Source: Eriocheir sinensis
Lineage: Eukaryota; Arthropoda; Malacostraca; Decapoda; Varunidae
Reading direction: 5' to 3'
Length of the DNA stretch: 64,000 nucleotides
NCBI RefSeq assembly: GCF_024679095.1
Contig: NC_066522.1
Span: forward strand, 9,231,114 to 9,295,113
Shown here: positions 38,935 to 56,196 of the stretch, piece by piece
How the letters are laid out: every line of letters begins with the position of its first letter
How positions within the stretch are numbered: the first letter of the stretch is position 1
Translations under genes and position numbers: made by a program
Notes under the pieces: generated by a model
The model's database searches: none
The model's input: the letters and a program-made list of their open reading frames with translations, nothing else
What the model was told of the DNA's origin: nothing

Positions 38935-39020
38935 CTCGGCGGCTGGCTGCCCGCGCGGCTGGCTGGCCGTCCGGCTGACTGGCCGCCCGGCTGACTGGCC
39001 GCACGGCCGGCCGGGAAATT
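38935..39020 (+). repeat. GGCTGGCTGCCCG-type short tandem repeat
   Basis: Repeats of CCGGCTGACTGGCCGC and variants, period about 16-18 bp, GC-rich; then an AT-rich flank from 39020. Confidence 0.75.
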
Positions 39021-39232
39021 CGACGTACAAAAATTTTTCGACGTCATTTTTTTTTGGCTGCAAATTCTTGATCATGCTTGCGAATTATTTTGGTCCCGTC
39101 ACTGTCACCATTACCTACTACTGACGGGGAACAATGATAATGTTACCGAGCTAAGAGAGAAATGCAAACTGTAGACAAAGACAAGGAAATTTACCGATCC
39201 GTTAACTCCATTTCATGCATGGAAATTTGTAG

Positions 39233-39234
<2 letters not shown>

Positions 39235-39270
<36 letters not shown>

Positions 39271-39404
39271 ATTATCAGGTATGGAAAGGGCCTCATCAAT
39301 CTGTAGTCGAGAAAGAGAGAAAAGTGAAGGAAGAGAGAGAGAGCCAGAAAATAGGGGGGAACCAGGCTGGGAAACCATGGTGCAAGTTGTGTTCACCAAC
39401 ACAG

Positions 39405-39482
<78 letters not shown>

Positions 39483-39484
39483 AC

Positions 39485-39533
<49 letters not shown>
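39235..39533. repeat. (CT)n, (TA)n and (AC)n microsatellites
   Basis: (CT)n at about 39235-39269, (TA)n at 39405-39480 and (AC)n at 39487-39533. No gene is recognised in 39020-39850. Confidence 0.95.
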
Positions 39534-39537
<4 letters not shown>

Positions 39538-39856
39538 TGTATTAGTCATATTGAAGGGATTTAATTAATATTTGATCTGCAATATTCTTCCAATACGCGG
39601 CCTTGCCTGTTGCCTTTTGGCCGCGGCCTGGCCTTGATCAGAGGAGGCGTACAAAGGCTTCCTGTTGTGGCGTTGGGGGAGATGAGGATGAAAAGGACAA
39701 CGAATATACGGATTGAATGTATCACTCATTGGATTTTTTTCTTTCTTTCACTACGTATTGTTACAAAGAGTGGCGGTGGCGGCGGCTGTGGTGGTGGTAG
39801 ATCAGGATGACCTACACATGCCACGGTCTGGACTTGTGTAGATTTTCGTCACCTCT

Positions 39857-40141
39857 ATGGCTGCAAATATTAATGAAATGCTTGAAAGACTAAACATGCT
39901 GGTTTACTCAACCGTCACGAGTATTGTTGCCGTCATCGTGCACTTTTTTTTTTGTATAAAACACAGTAAGAATTCGTTAGACTGTGATACGGACACTCTC
40001 GGTGGCTTGTCTCGCCAACTTCGAGTTCGAGTTCGAGTGCTTGCAACGCAAATATATTTCGTGAACCGAGGCCATGTGCCTAACTCCCGGGTTATGATCC
40101 TCAACAAAAGTAGACAACATGTCTCTTACAAATACTTCTAA
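39857..40141 (+). CDS. Hypothetical 94-residue ORF with one hydrophobic segment
   Basis: ATG 39857 to TAA 40139. Residues about 16-33 (STVTSIVAVIVHFFFCIK) could span a membrane. A short LRVRVRVLA repeat follows, from GTTCGA triplication. Not recognised. It directly precedes the Lys-rich repeats at 40142 in a related frame, so it could be the upstream part of the same decayed gene. Confidence 0.2.
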   Translation: MAANINEMLERLNMLVYSTVTSIVAVIVHFFFCIKHSKNSLDCDTDTLGGLSRQLRVRVRVLATQIYFVNRGHVPNSRVMILNKSRQHVSYKYF

Positions 40142-40519
40142 GACATCTGCAGGCGTGAAGGGGAAAACCCCCTCACACCCGACGGAGGGTTGGCCGCTGG
40201 CAAGAAGAGGAGGAAGCTGTTAGACTGCGACACCGGCTCATATGCCGACAGTAAGAAGACTGCAGGCAGAAAAGGCAAAGGCCCTCTGACAACGAAGAAG
40301 ATGCTTCCAGAATGCGACAGGAGTAAGCAGATCACCGGTAGAAAGAGGCAGTGAGCCTCGGACAATGACAGTGGCAAGGGAGCCGCCACAAAGCAGAGGA
40401 AGACGCCTCCAGATTATGACTGGAGTGAGCAGACCGCCAGCAGAAAGAGGTAGAGGGCCTCAGACAACGTCAGTGGCAAGGGAGCCGTCACGAAAAGTTT
40501 AAAACATAACCCTTTTTAC
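40142..40519 (+). repeat. ~111 bp repeats encoding Lys-rich segments
   Basis: In the frame leading to ATG 40520 the sequence reads KKRRKLLDCDTGSYADSKK, then units with SKQITGRKRQ and ASDNDSGKGAATK, then SEQTASRKR and RASDNVSGKGAVTK. TGA and TAG stops fall at equivalent places in the last two units. It looks like a basic repeat region of a formerly longer protein. Confidence 0.55.
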
Positions 40520-41080
40520 ATGAGTAAGCAGGGTGCCAGTGGGAAGAACCCGCGGATCAACAAACTGTGGCTGCTGTTTGTGCCCCGCGCCAAGCCCGTC
40601 CTGCTGCATGTGTGTCTGAACGTCCGTCCCGGCAGCAAAATATTTGGCGGCGTGAATGGCCGCCGCTGTATCGTCGTCCTCGACTCCGGTTGCAGCGATA
40701 ATTTTTTCCTCGTCTCGGTTGCCACGGAGCTGGGTCTGGTCAGTCCCTGGGTCTGCTGACCAGCGAGCAGATAACCGAGACGATAAACGTTCACACGCAA
40801 ATTGCCGCGAGGAAGATGAAGGTGATCCTGCTGGATGAGATGGATGCCAGCCTCAAGGGAAAAGTGGAGGTCCGTGTCCACTTCAAAGTGCTTCCCAAGA
40901 GCCTCGAGATTCACTACAGCTACGAGGAACTGCTGTTGGGATTGCCCTTGCTGCGTCGCAGCGGCGAGGTGCAGACCTTCGGCATGGGCAGGAATCGCCA
41001 GTACATACGAGGCCCCAGGTGTTTATATGTGAGCACACGGCTTCTGCGAGCACGTGGGGGCCAGAGGGCACAGAAATACT

Positions 41081-41082
<2 letters not shown>
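40520..41082 (+). pseudogene. Retropepsin-like aspartic protease remnant, frameshifted
   Basis: The frame from ATG 40520 has a basic start, then NGRRCIVVLDSGCSDNFFLV with the Asp-Ser-Gly catalytic triad in the hydrophobic context of retropepsins. It stops at 40757. The next frame continues with SEQITETINV, FKVLPKSLEIHYSYEELLLG and GLPLLRRSGEVQTFG, matching the late 'hydrophobic-hydrophobic-G' block of the family, and ends at TGA 41080. At the break CTGGGTCTG occurs twice 17 bp apart (about 40731-40756), so a 17 bp duplication may be the cause. Source is likely an LTR retroelement or a domesticated single-domain protease; no RT or integrase is adjacent. Confidence 0.5.

Positions 41083-41142
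<60 letters not shown>
41083..41142. repeat. (GT)n microsatellite
   Basis: Pure GT run of about 60 bp between the aspartic protease remnant and LINE-C. Confidence 0.95.
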
Positions 41143-41144
<2 letters not shown>

Positions 41145-41269
41145 TTTGATTGTGTGTTGAGAGCTAATCTAAGCTCTGTTGTCACTTTTGTGGAGCTTTG
41201 TGGGGGCGGTTGTTCTCGAAGTGACTTCATGCTGGGCGGGAACGGGGGATGCACCATCCTTTACCCTAT

Positions 41270-41965
41270 TTTCCTCTTCCTCCTCCGGAAACAATAACAA
41301 TCGCGTTCAGTACGTAATGAATGGCCAACAACTTTCTGCAGTAAGTAAAAAAAAGGATCTTGGAATCGCTATATCAAGCGATTAAAACCCAGTCAGCATT
41401 GTTCAGAGGTAGTTAAAACCGCAAACAAATTGGTTGGCTTCATCGAACCAGTCTTTAATAATAAATCGGAAAAAGTAATATTAAATCTGTATACTTCGCT
41501 GGTTCGACCCCATCTAAAGTACTGTGTACAGTTTTGGTCTGCCTATTACAGGAAAGACAGAAAAGTTAGAACGGGTTCAACGGAGAGTAACAAAAATGAT
41601 TCCTAGGTTGATAAATTTAACTTATGAACAAAGGCTTAAAGAACTAAATTTATTCAGCCTATCAAAACGAAGAATGCGAGGCGATCTAATAGAAATGTTT
41701 AAAATGTTTAAATGATTCAGTGATATTAATGTGGAACATTACTTTACAATTGATCGATGAAATAGAACAAGAAGAAACAACAATTTCAAGATAAGTGGTA
41801 AAAGATTCTCGTCGCACGAAGCCAAACACTTCTTCAATCGCGTCGTTAATGTTTGGAATTCTCTACCCTGTTATGTCGTTGACAGTACAACAGTTACCGC
41901 CTTCAAGAATAGATGAGACAAGTATTTTGAATCCAACCAACAACTAAGATATTACTCATTGTCGT
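41270..41965 (+). pseudogene. LINE-C: CR1-like RT C-terminal relic
   Basis: + strand frames read VQYVMNGQQL, VSKKKDLGIAISSD, LERVQRRVTKMIPRLINLTY, ELNLFSLSKRRMRGDLIEMF and HFFNRVVNVWNSLPCYVV. These are the same C-terminal blocks as LINE-A and LINE-B but distinct in sequence. At least five stops interrupt it and no catalytic block remains. It is a 5'-truncated third CR1-like lineage. Confidence 0.8.
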
Positions 41966-42254
41966 AAAAAAAGTTAAGTTCTTTCGAATACTGGTGTCCT
42001 TGTCCGTTTTTATCGCCCGGTTAGTGGTAGCAGTAATGGTAGTTATTTCCTATTTTCTACATAATTTCCATGCAGTTTTTCCATGCTGCATGGTTCTTTT
42101 TCCTTTCCTGCCAGCTTTGGCTGGAGGGATGGGGGGTGGCGAGGAGCCTTTGCCTTTGCTTCATCTTCCACCTCTGATTAGATAGTAAGTGTAGCTTGTC
42201 ACAAACAGTCTCGTAAGGACCATCAGGTCTGCTGTTGTTTGTTTTTTCTTTGTG

Positions 42255-42345
42255 TGTTCCTCCTCCACCTCCTCCTTCCCCTCCCTCCTCCTCCTCCTCT
42301 TCCTCCCCCTCCTCCTCCTCCTCCTCCTCCTCCTCCTCCTCCTCC

Positions 42346-42379
<34 letters not shown>

Positions 42380-42700
42380 AGTCCTCCTCCTCCTCCTCCT
42401 CATCCTTTTTTCCCCTCCGCATTTTTCTCCTATTTCTCTCCACTTTTCTTCTCCTCTTCATTTCTCCCTTCTCTTCCTTTTCCTTTCTTTCCACTTTCTG
42501 CACCCCCTTCTTCATCTTGCTCTCACCCTCCTTTCCTTACACCTTTTCTTTCTCCTATATATCTTCATTTTCACGCACTCGTCTGTCTTCCTCCTCCTCC
42601 TCCTCCTCCACTTCCTTTTCCTTTTTTTCTTTTTTTTCTCTTTTCCTTTTTTCTTCTTCTTTTTCTCTTTCTTTTTCTTCTTCTTCTTCTTATTATTATT

Positions 42701-42772
<72 letters not shown>

Positions 42773-42835
42773 GATATTACTATTATTATCCTTATTATTA
42801 TTACCATTATCATTATTATCATTATTATTATTATC

Positions 42836-42931
<96 letters not shown>

Positions 42932-42970
42932 ATCATTATTATTATTAACATCACCATCATCATCATCATC
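42255..42970. repeat. (CTC)n, (ATC)n and (TTA)n microsatellite block
   Basis: (CTC)n with an embedded (ATC)n at about 42260-42400, T/C-rich DNA to 42680, (TTA)n at about 42690-42930, then (CAT)n to 42972. All long frames here are homopolymeric artefacts. Confidence 0.95.
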
Positions 42971-43009
42971 ATCACTATTTTGTCATTATTATTACTATTA
43001 TTTTTAACC

Positions 43010-43190
43010 CAGCCACTTGGGGCACAAGCCAGTGCAACTCAGTGCCGGTCCCAAGCCCGGATAAATGGGGTGGTTGCGTCAGGAAGGGCATCCGGCGTAA
43101 AACACCGCCAGTACAGAATGCGGATCACAAAGGAGACCTGGAGGAGAATGATCCGCTGTGGCGACCACTGACGGGAGCAGCCAAAAGAAG
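43010..43190 (+). mobile_element. 3' tail of an RTE-type LINE or its SINE partner
   Basis: It contains CAGTGCCGGTCCCAAGCCCG, GGAAGGGCATCCGGCGTAAA and GATCCGCTGTGGCGACCAC, ending GGGAGCAGCCAAAAGAAGA. These blocks are the conserved 3' untranslated end of RTE/Rex3-type LINEs, also borrowed by SINEs. It is preceded and followed by (TTA)-type repeats. There is no coding part. Confidence 0.7.
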
Positions 43191-44640
43191 ATTATTACTA
43201 ATATTTTTAATACTATAGAAAGTTATAGCTATAGAAAGTTAAGCTGAACAGTAAGCATAAAAATGTCGACAGAGGATAGAACATGGAGCAACAATGAGGA
43301 CATATTTAAGGTTGGAAAGCAGTCAGTAAGAGGATGGGAGCTGATGCGTCGAAAAGCCTTTGATAACTACGCTCTAAAGAGCTGCGTGGGCAGAGCTTTT
43401 ACCTCTCTGATCCTGACCCAAACTTTATCACCTTTAAAATACGAGCGCTGCCACCATAACGCCATCACTGCTATTTTCGCCGCCAATCTCCTCCCCTCCA
43501 CCGCCATTATCCTCTGCACAAATAAGCCTCGCCGCGGCGGCACGACACCACCAATAACATTAATTTCAACCATTCCCAGCTTCCCGCCGCCACGCAGGCC
43601 GGGTTAAAAGAGGCTGCCCGTTTGTGTATTAGCCACTCATTTACACTTAATGTGGAAGGGGCGGGAGTATTTACGAAGTTGATGTGAACAGAGGATTATT
43701 CCATTTGCTGCTGTTGTTGCTGTTGCTACTTTACTTTTACATTTACCGTGATTATGGTTGTTCCTATTCCCAGCACTGACTCTGGTAGTTTTTGTTATAT
43801 GGCTTCTAGTACAGCGAACAGTACTGACACAATAATTTTTGCTACTACAACCACTACTGCTGCTACTATTATTACAACAGCTAATACTATTAATCACAAA
43901 ACTATTCAAGTCTCTTTCCCGTGGTTGGTTATAATACCCTAAGTCTACACTCACCATAATTATTAATCGGATTACTGCTATTATTCTCCTATGCCTCCTC
44001 TTTCTCCTCTTCTTTCAACGCCACTCTGTCCTATTTACACGAATCGCCAATATGCTCCACTCACTCATACGCAAACAGGATTAGACACGAGCTTGCTTTT
44101 CTTTCGGCTTGACTAATAAAGTTAATGATAAAAAGATTATGAAGATAATTGAAAAGAGTGCACACCCTTTTATGCGCCGTCATCTACTTCCCGTTCCCTT
44201 TCACAAACGGTGTCACATCTCGGGTATTACTGTCCCCACCTATATACACCATCACCAAATTTATTAATGAATGTCCACCGTCACTCGTATTATGTCTTCT
44301 CTCTTCTCTGATCGCCACCAATGCTACATGTATAACCATCAGTACCACTCTCTCCATCACAAATGTCATCACCAAAGACAGCCACGTCACCACCACTAAG
44401 GGTCATGGATGTCTCTCCTACTTCACCATCACAACGGTTGCCATCACCGCCATCACACTCATCGCCACAACCATGATCATCACTATTGGCACCATCACCA
44501 CCGCCGCCACTGTAAACTATCCCCTCCGTCAGACGTCAGGACAATGCAGTCATCTCACCATCATCACCACTATCATCACCACACCATCACCAAGCTTAAG
44601 AAGACTGATGTGACGCAGTTGCTGCTATGGATCTTATGAT
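43191..44640. other. No recognised gene; CCATCA-rich stretch
   Basis: Moderate-complexity DNA. 44240-44600 is rich in ATCACCACC/CCATCACC phrases, giving Thr/Ile- and His-rich frames that I regard as repeat translations. Confidence 0.55.
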
Positions 44641-44644
44641 ATGT

Positions 44645-47635
<2,991 letters not shown>

Positions 47636-47686
<51 letters not shown>

Positions 47687-47893
47687 CAGCCTCCTTCCCA
47701 TTAATGTGTCTCCCTCGGGAGTGTTCCTTTCAGAGAAAATGTGCCGAGGAAACTGATGGAGATGAGGAGTGAGCCCACACCACCACCACCAGCACCATCA
47801 TCATTACCACTACCACCACCACCTCCACAACTACCGCCTCAGCCACAATCAACAACATTACTTCAACTACTGCTGCTATTTTTGTTGCCAGGA

Positions 47894-47941
<48 letters not shown>

Positions 47942-47952
47942 CGAGAATGACA

Positions 47953-47996
<44 letters not shown>

Positions 47997-48097
47997 AACT
48001 ACTACTACTACTACTACTACTACATTACTGCTCATAGTACTGCTACAATAATTAAAATCATCATTATCATCATCAGCAAAATAATAATAATAACAAC

Positions 48098-48161
<64 letters not shown>

Positions 48162-48295
48162 GTAATAATAATAATAATAATAACAACCGTCAGATAATTC
48201 CAGGAGAAAGCTCACGTCATTACAACTGTTTCATCGTTCACCTCCTTCTCCATCTTGTTGATAATAGTCAAATTAGCACACACACACACACACAC

Positions 48296-48340
<45 letters not shown>

Positions 48341-48575
48341 TCGTTTTACCAATAGTGTAGAAAAGAAGGATGCAAATGTCCCCACAGGCCACTCCGTCCT
48401 CCCTTTTCCATCCTCTCCTCCCCTTCGTCCCCCACAAGCGCTATATTTCTCTCACGTAATCTGTGGCACCGCTTATCTCCCCCTCGTCTGACACAACGCT
48501 GCCGCTATCGAATTTTGAAAAGAGTTGAATTCACTACCCACGCCGCTGACTGAGCCCGGGACAGACAGACAGACA

Positions 48576-48638
<63 letters not shown>
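47636..48638. repeat. Microsatellite cluster
   Basis: (GT)n 47636-47684, CCA-rich 47775-47850, (CAA)n about 47897-47941, (CTA)n about 47953-48022, (AAT)n about 48095-48180, (CA)n 48277-48338, and (GACA)n-(CA)n at 48562-48638. Confidence 0.94.
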
Positions 48639-51639
<3,001 letters not shown>

Positions 51640-51883
51640 CAAGCACAAGTCAAGCAAGGCAATAACATAGGAAAGATTTGTTACTCTGATGACTAAGGCG
51701 GAGGAGGAGGAGGAGGAGGAAACATGGAAACATGGAAACATGGAAATGCAGGCAACAGAAAGCCTATTGGCTCATTACGAGGTCGCCCGCTTGGGTGATT
51801 TAATCTGCTCGACCGCCACTTGGGGCTTGGTGAGCAGATGAAAGCACCTCGATATTGAGGAGCAGATGGAAGCCCCTCGTTAT

Positions 51884-54690
51884 TCAGTTTACTCCTGACG
51901 CAGCGAAATGACGGTCGATTCTATATTTGAAGGAGTTGATGGTATTCGCATTTACTACTTCTGAGGGAAGATTGTTCCAGTGGCGGATGACTCGGTTTGA
52001 AAAGAAACTCCTTCCAATGTCTGTGTTACATCGACTCGACTGAATGGGTAAACCGTTATTTCTAGTTCTTGAGTTGGTTTGCAGTTCAAAGAATTTGGAG
52101 TAATCGACGTTATTGAACTTTTTTAGATACTTGAAGACTTGAATCATATCCCCTCGTAGGCGTCTTTTCTCCAATGTAAAGAGATTGAGTCGCTTGAGTC
52201 GTTCCTCGTACGGTTGAGCCCTTAAGGTTGGAATCATCTTTGTGGCGCGTCGTTGAATCCTTTCCAGTAAAGCAATGTCCTTTCTGTAATTGGGAGACCA
52301 GAACTGCACTGCATACTCGAGGTGCGGTCTTACCATGGAATTATACAAGGATAGCATCACGTCTGGTGTTTTACACTCGAAGTTCCTCGCTATGAACCCG
52401 AGCATAATGTTGGCCTTGTTGTATGCTTTTTACAGTGATTCGCGTGTTTCAGGTCACTGCTGATAGTGACTCAAGATCCTTTTCCTCCTGCATCGCTTGC
52501 AGAAGTCTCCCATTCATGATGTATGTGTGGTTACTATTTTGGGACCCAATGTGCATGACTTTGCATTTGTCAACATTAAAAGACATTTGCCATTTTTCCG
52601 ACCATTCGATAATGTGATTGAGGTCTTTCTGAATGATTTCGCAGTCGGTCTTTGTGAGGGCATCTCCACCCACCTTGGTGTCATCTGCAAATTTCGATAT
52701 TGTGGATTTCAGTCCTGATTCTAGGTCATTGATATATATGATAAAGAGGATGGGTCCCAGCACTGACCCTTGAGGCACTCCACTAGTGACTGGTAGCCAA
52801 TCGGAAGGCTGTCCGTTGAGTAGTACTCGTTGTTTTCTGTCGGTGAGCCAATCTCTTATCCACGCGATCAGATTGGCTCCGATGCCCGCCGAGTGCAGTT
52901 TCTTAAGGAGTCGCTCGTGCGGTACCTTGTCGAAGGCTTTCTGAAAGTCCAGGTATATAACATCACTGGGGATGTGGGCATCCCAGTTCTTATATATACC
53001 TTGGAAGAAGTCTAATAAATTCGTTAGGCAGGAGCGCTTGTTTCTGAAGCCATGCTGGGTGTCGGAGATTACATTATTGTTTTCTAGAAACTTAACAAGT
53101 TTATCTCTAATAATCTTTTCGAGTATTTTTCCTGCCACTGATGTCAAACTTATGGGCCTGTAGTTTAATGCAACGCTTTTGTCTCCTTTTTTGAAAATCG
53201 GTGTTACGTTCGCCATCTTCCAGTCTTCCGGGACCTTGTTTAGTTGAACTGACCGGTTGAATATGGTAGTGAGTGGTTGAAGTATTTGTTGTTTAAGCTC
53301 TTTTAATAACCGCGGGGACAAACTGTCGGGTCCCGTTGACTTGTTCGTGTCGAGTTTGTCCAAGTACTTTTTTACTTCTTGGTCGCATATTGAGTCAATT
53401 TCCAGCGGCGTGATCTCACTCGGCAGGGCAGGGCTCTCGGGAATGGTTTCGATGTCCTCGACTGTGAATACGGATGCGAAGTTACTGTTGAGGATTCTGG
53501 CCATCTGTTTACTGTCCTGAGTTACAGATCCAGTCTCGTCTGTCAGGGGACCAATATTGGATTTTACTTTCTTTTCGATCTTATGTACGTGAAGAATTTC
53601 TTGGAGTTAGTTTTGATTTCGCGCGCTATTTGCTTTTCATAGTTGCGTTTGCTACTCCGAATAAGGCTGCGACAAGCTCTGAGGCTGTTGTGGTACTGTG
53701 TGCTGGCTTCGGCCGTAGCATTCTCTTTCATCAAATTATAATTCCTTTTTTTTAGGTTTACTGCCCTTTTTATTTCTCTGGTCATCCACGGTGGATCTAC
53801 GGCCCCATTTACTCGCCTGGATTTCGTAGGCACTGTAGCCTTCTCTACTTGCAACAGCTTATCTTTGAAGACGTTCCACGCGTTGTCGATTGTATTGTCG
53901 GTGATGCCAAGTTGGTCCCAGGTCGTAGGGGGAAGCAGTGCACGGGCTAAGTTGAAATTTCCTTTTTTGTAATCTGGTATCACTGATGGATTATCTACGA
54001 GTTTGTGACATATGTTGATATTAAAACGGATTAAGTGGTGATCGCACCCATTAAGTTTCTCACCAACTGTACAGTCGCGAATGAGGTCGGGGTCGCTTAC
54101 TAATACCAGATCCAGCAGATTGTTTTCTCTTGTTGGTTGAGTTACAACTTGAGTGAGGAACGAATCCTCCACCATTTCTAAAAGCCTGTTACCCTCTTGA
54201 TCTCCAGTCATCAGTCCCCAGTCAATGTTAGGGCAATTAAAGTCCCCAATTATAATTGCTTCCTTGCTTTGTGTTAGAGAGTGAATCTCTTCGTAGAGGG
54301 CAGTGTCATCGGCTGCCTGTTGTTTCGAGGCCTGTATACGGTTGCAAGTGTTAGTTTCTTGTTATTTGCGGTTATTTCCACATAGACAGAATCGTATTTC
54401 TCTGCGTCCTGTTTGTCTATTTTATGGCAGGAGTGTACTTTTTACGTAGCAAACTACTCCTCCTCCTTTCTTGTGCTTTCGACTTTTGTGGAAGCTTTCG
54501 TACCCAGGGAATGACATTTCGGATTCTAGATGGGTAGAGTTGGCCCAAGTCTCTGTGATGGCTACCACATCTGGTTTCTCTGTTGCAATATACGCCCTAA
54601 TTTCGTCCTTTTGGGTATTAAACTACGTGCATTTGTGTACATGATAGAAATGTGGCCGTGACGAGTTGTACCAGTTCGCTTGTCGGAGGC
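51884..54690 (-). pseudogene. LINE-B copy 2 ORF2: endonuclease + reverse transcriptase, frameshifted
   Basis: The endonuclease starts ISIMYTNARSLIPKR (about 54615-54660) and continues in other frames with AITETW, KGGGVVCYV, ATVYRPRN and AIIIGDFNCPNIDWGLMTGD (about 54205-54265), then GCDHHLIRFN. The RT reads NKSTGPDSLSPRLLKELKQQ, NVTPIFKKGD, NYRPISLTSVAGK, TQHGFRNKRSC, the catalytic YLDFQKAFDKVPHERLLKKL, TSGVPQGSVLGPILFIIYIN and KFADDTKVGG. The C-terminus shows MVRPHLEYAVQFWSPNYRKD and RHWNNLPSEVVNANTI, ending at 51884. Frameshifts lie near 54605, 54435, 54320, 53570 and 52450. The RT core itself, 53504-52449, is one uninterrupted frame. Confidence 0.92.
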
Positions 54691-54743
54691 GTGGTTAGTT
54701 ACACAGTTTCTTGTGGGTCGCACTGACGCTACGGGTTGGTTGA

Positions 54744-56196
54744 TCAAGGGCTGCCTTTGCCCCGTCCTCGCCCGCCGTTTTTTGAAAGGCTTTTCGAAAA
54801 GCTTTTCACTGCCTCGTCCAGAAGCCTCCCGAAACGCGCCGATCCAACCTCATTCAGATGTAGTCCATCGTTCCAAAACAAGTCTGGGCGCTCAAGGAAG
54901 TGGTGCCAGGCGTTTGTAAACGCCACGCCTTCGTCGTCACAAATTTCCTTCAGACTAGTATTGATGTTGCTCGCTTTGCTGTTGAAGCCGGCGTAAGCGC
55001 TGATTCTGGGTAGAATTCCAGAGACAATGACGTGAGGGACTTGGTCTTGTAACGCCGAATGACCTGACGGTATTTTGATAGTAGGGCCTGAGTTTGAGTA
55101 GACTGAACGTCATTTGTCCCCGCGTGAATCAAATAAACTGTGTCTTCCTTCGCGAGTTCCGTGACAGCATCGACAGCTGAAGTAATGTCGTCCAGTTTGG
55201 CTCCCGGAATACAATAACGCCTCCGCGTCTCTGTATTCCTGCCGCAGAATTCCGTTAATTGACCTCTAACCAGCGAGTCCCCTACAAGTCTAACAGATGT
55301 TTTCAGCTTGTCTGTGCCCCGAAACTGTGTCTGATCTACGCAGACCACAGCAGGAAGAATGGTCTTGTGGCGTCTAATGGATGAGTAGTGAGGAGTGGGA
55401 GTGTGGTGGCAACTGGACGTGGAGGCGTTAGGAGGGCTGGTAGAGGAGAGGGACAAGGGGGAGCCCAGGGAAGATGAGGAAGAGGCGGAAGGGGTTGACT
55501 GCAGGGGAGCAGAGGAGGAGGATGTAGAGGATGTGGAGGAGGGGACAGAGGCGGAGGAGGAGGAAGGGGAGGAAGGGGTTGACTGGGGAGGAGTAGAGGA
55601 GGAGGATGTTGAGGATGTGGAGGAGGGACAGAGGTGGAGGAGGAGGAAGGGGCAGTAGGGGTTGACGGGGGAGGAGTAGTGGAGGAGGAGGGGGTGGAGG
55701 GGGGAGAAGAAATGTATGAGGAGGGGGCAGAGGCGGAGGAGGAGGAAGAGGAAGAAGGGGTTGGCTGGGGGGAGAGGAGGAGGATGTTGATGATGTGGAG
55801 GAGGGGCAGAGTTGGAGGAGGAGGAAGGGCGGAAGAGAAGAGTGAGGAAGAGGAAGGGAGGAGGAAGAGTAGGTGGTGGTGATGGTGGGATGGGTGGGGA
55901 GGGGCGGGTGATGGCGGTGCTGGTGGTGGAGGGTGAAGAGGAGAAGAAGAAGACGAAGAAGAAGAAGAAGAAGAAGAAGAAGAAGAAGAAGAAGAAGAAG
56001 AAGAAGGGAGTTGAGGGTGTGACGTCACGATGTCCCAGAGTAACGCATTGGAGCGTTGTAGATCCTCGTTGGTTGTTTGTAGTGCCTGAATACGTAAGTC
56101 TAAGACACAGTACCTACACATCGCGTCGCTGGTTTGGTAATGAATCGCAGCATATTTCTTTGAACAATTACAGCAATTGAAATAGTTGGACGGCAT
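54744..56196 (-). pseudogene. LINE-B copy 2 ORF1: zinc-knuckle-like, poly-Ser/Pro linker, SGNH esterase
   Basis: ATG at 56196 opens MPSNYFNCCNCSKKYAAIHY with a CxxC...CRYC metal-knuckle-like pattern, then a short coiled coil (ALQTTNEDLQRSNALLWDIV). A poly-Ser run follows, encoded by a (TTC/GAA)n microsatellite at about 55950-56005. A Pro/Ser-rich stretch then runs to about 55480. After a frameshift in this low-complexity part the esterase begins: RLVGDSLVRG (Ser block), LIHAGTNDV (GxND block). After another shift near 55010, FWNDGLHLNEVGSARF (Asp/His block) appears at about 54860. All three catalytic blocks survive in pieces. Confidence 0.85.
55470..56010. repeat. Microsatellite expansion inside LINE-B ORF1
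   Basis: (GAA)n at about 55950-56005 and degenerate (GGA)n/GGAGGAGGAAG repeats at 55470-55940. Similar GAGGAGGATGTTGAGGATGT phrases recur near 55517, 55600 and 55775. Confidence 0.85.

Noticed and set aside
38324..39075. Pro/Gly/Arg-rich frames over the GC-rich repeats
   Set aside because: Repeat translations open in several frames at once because of GC-rich composition.
42239..43171. 310-codon + strand frame with Pro, His and Ile runs
   Set aside because: Built from (CTC)n, (ATC)n and (TTA)n. Its non-repetitive tail is the RTE 3' untranslated sequence in a meaningless frame.
48562..48638. (GACA)n-(CA)n considered as a telomere-like repeat
   Set aside because: Not TTAGG/CCTAA. It is an ordinary compound microsatellite.
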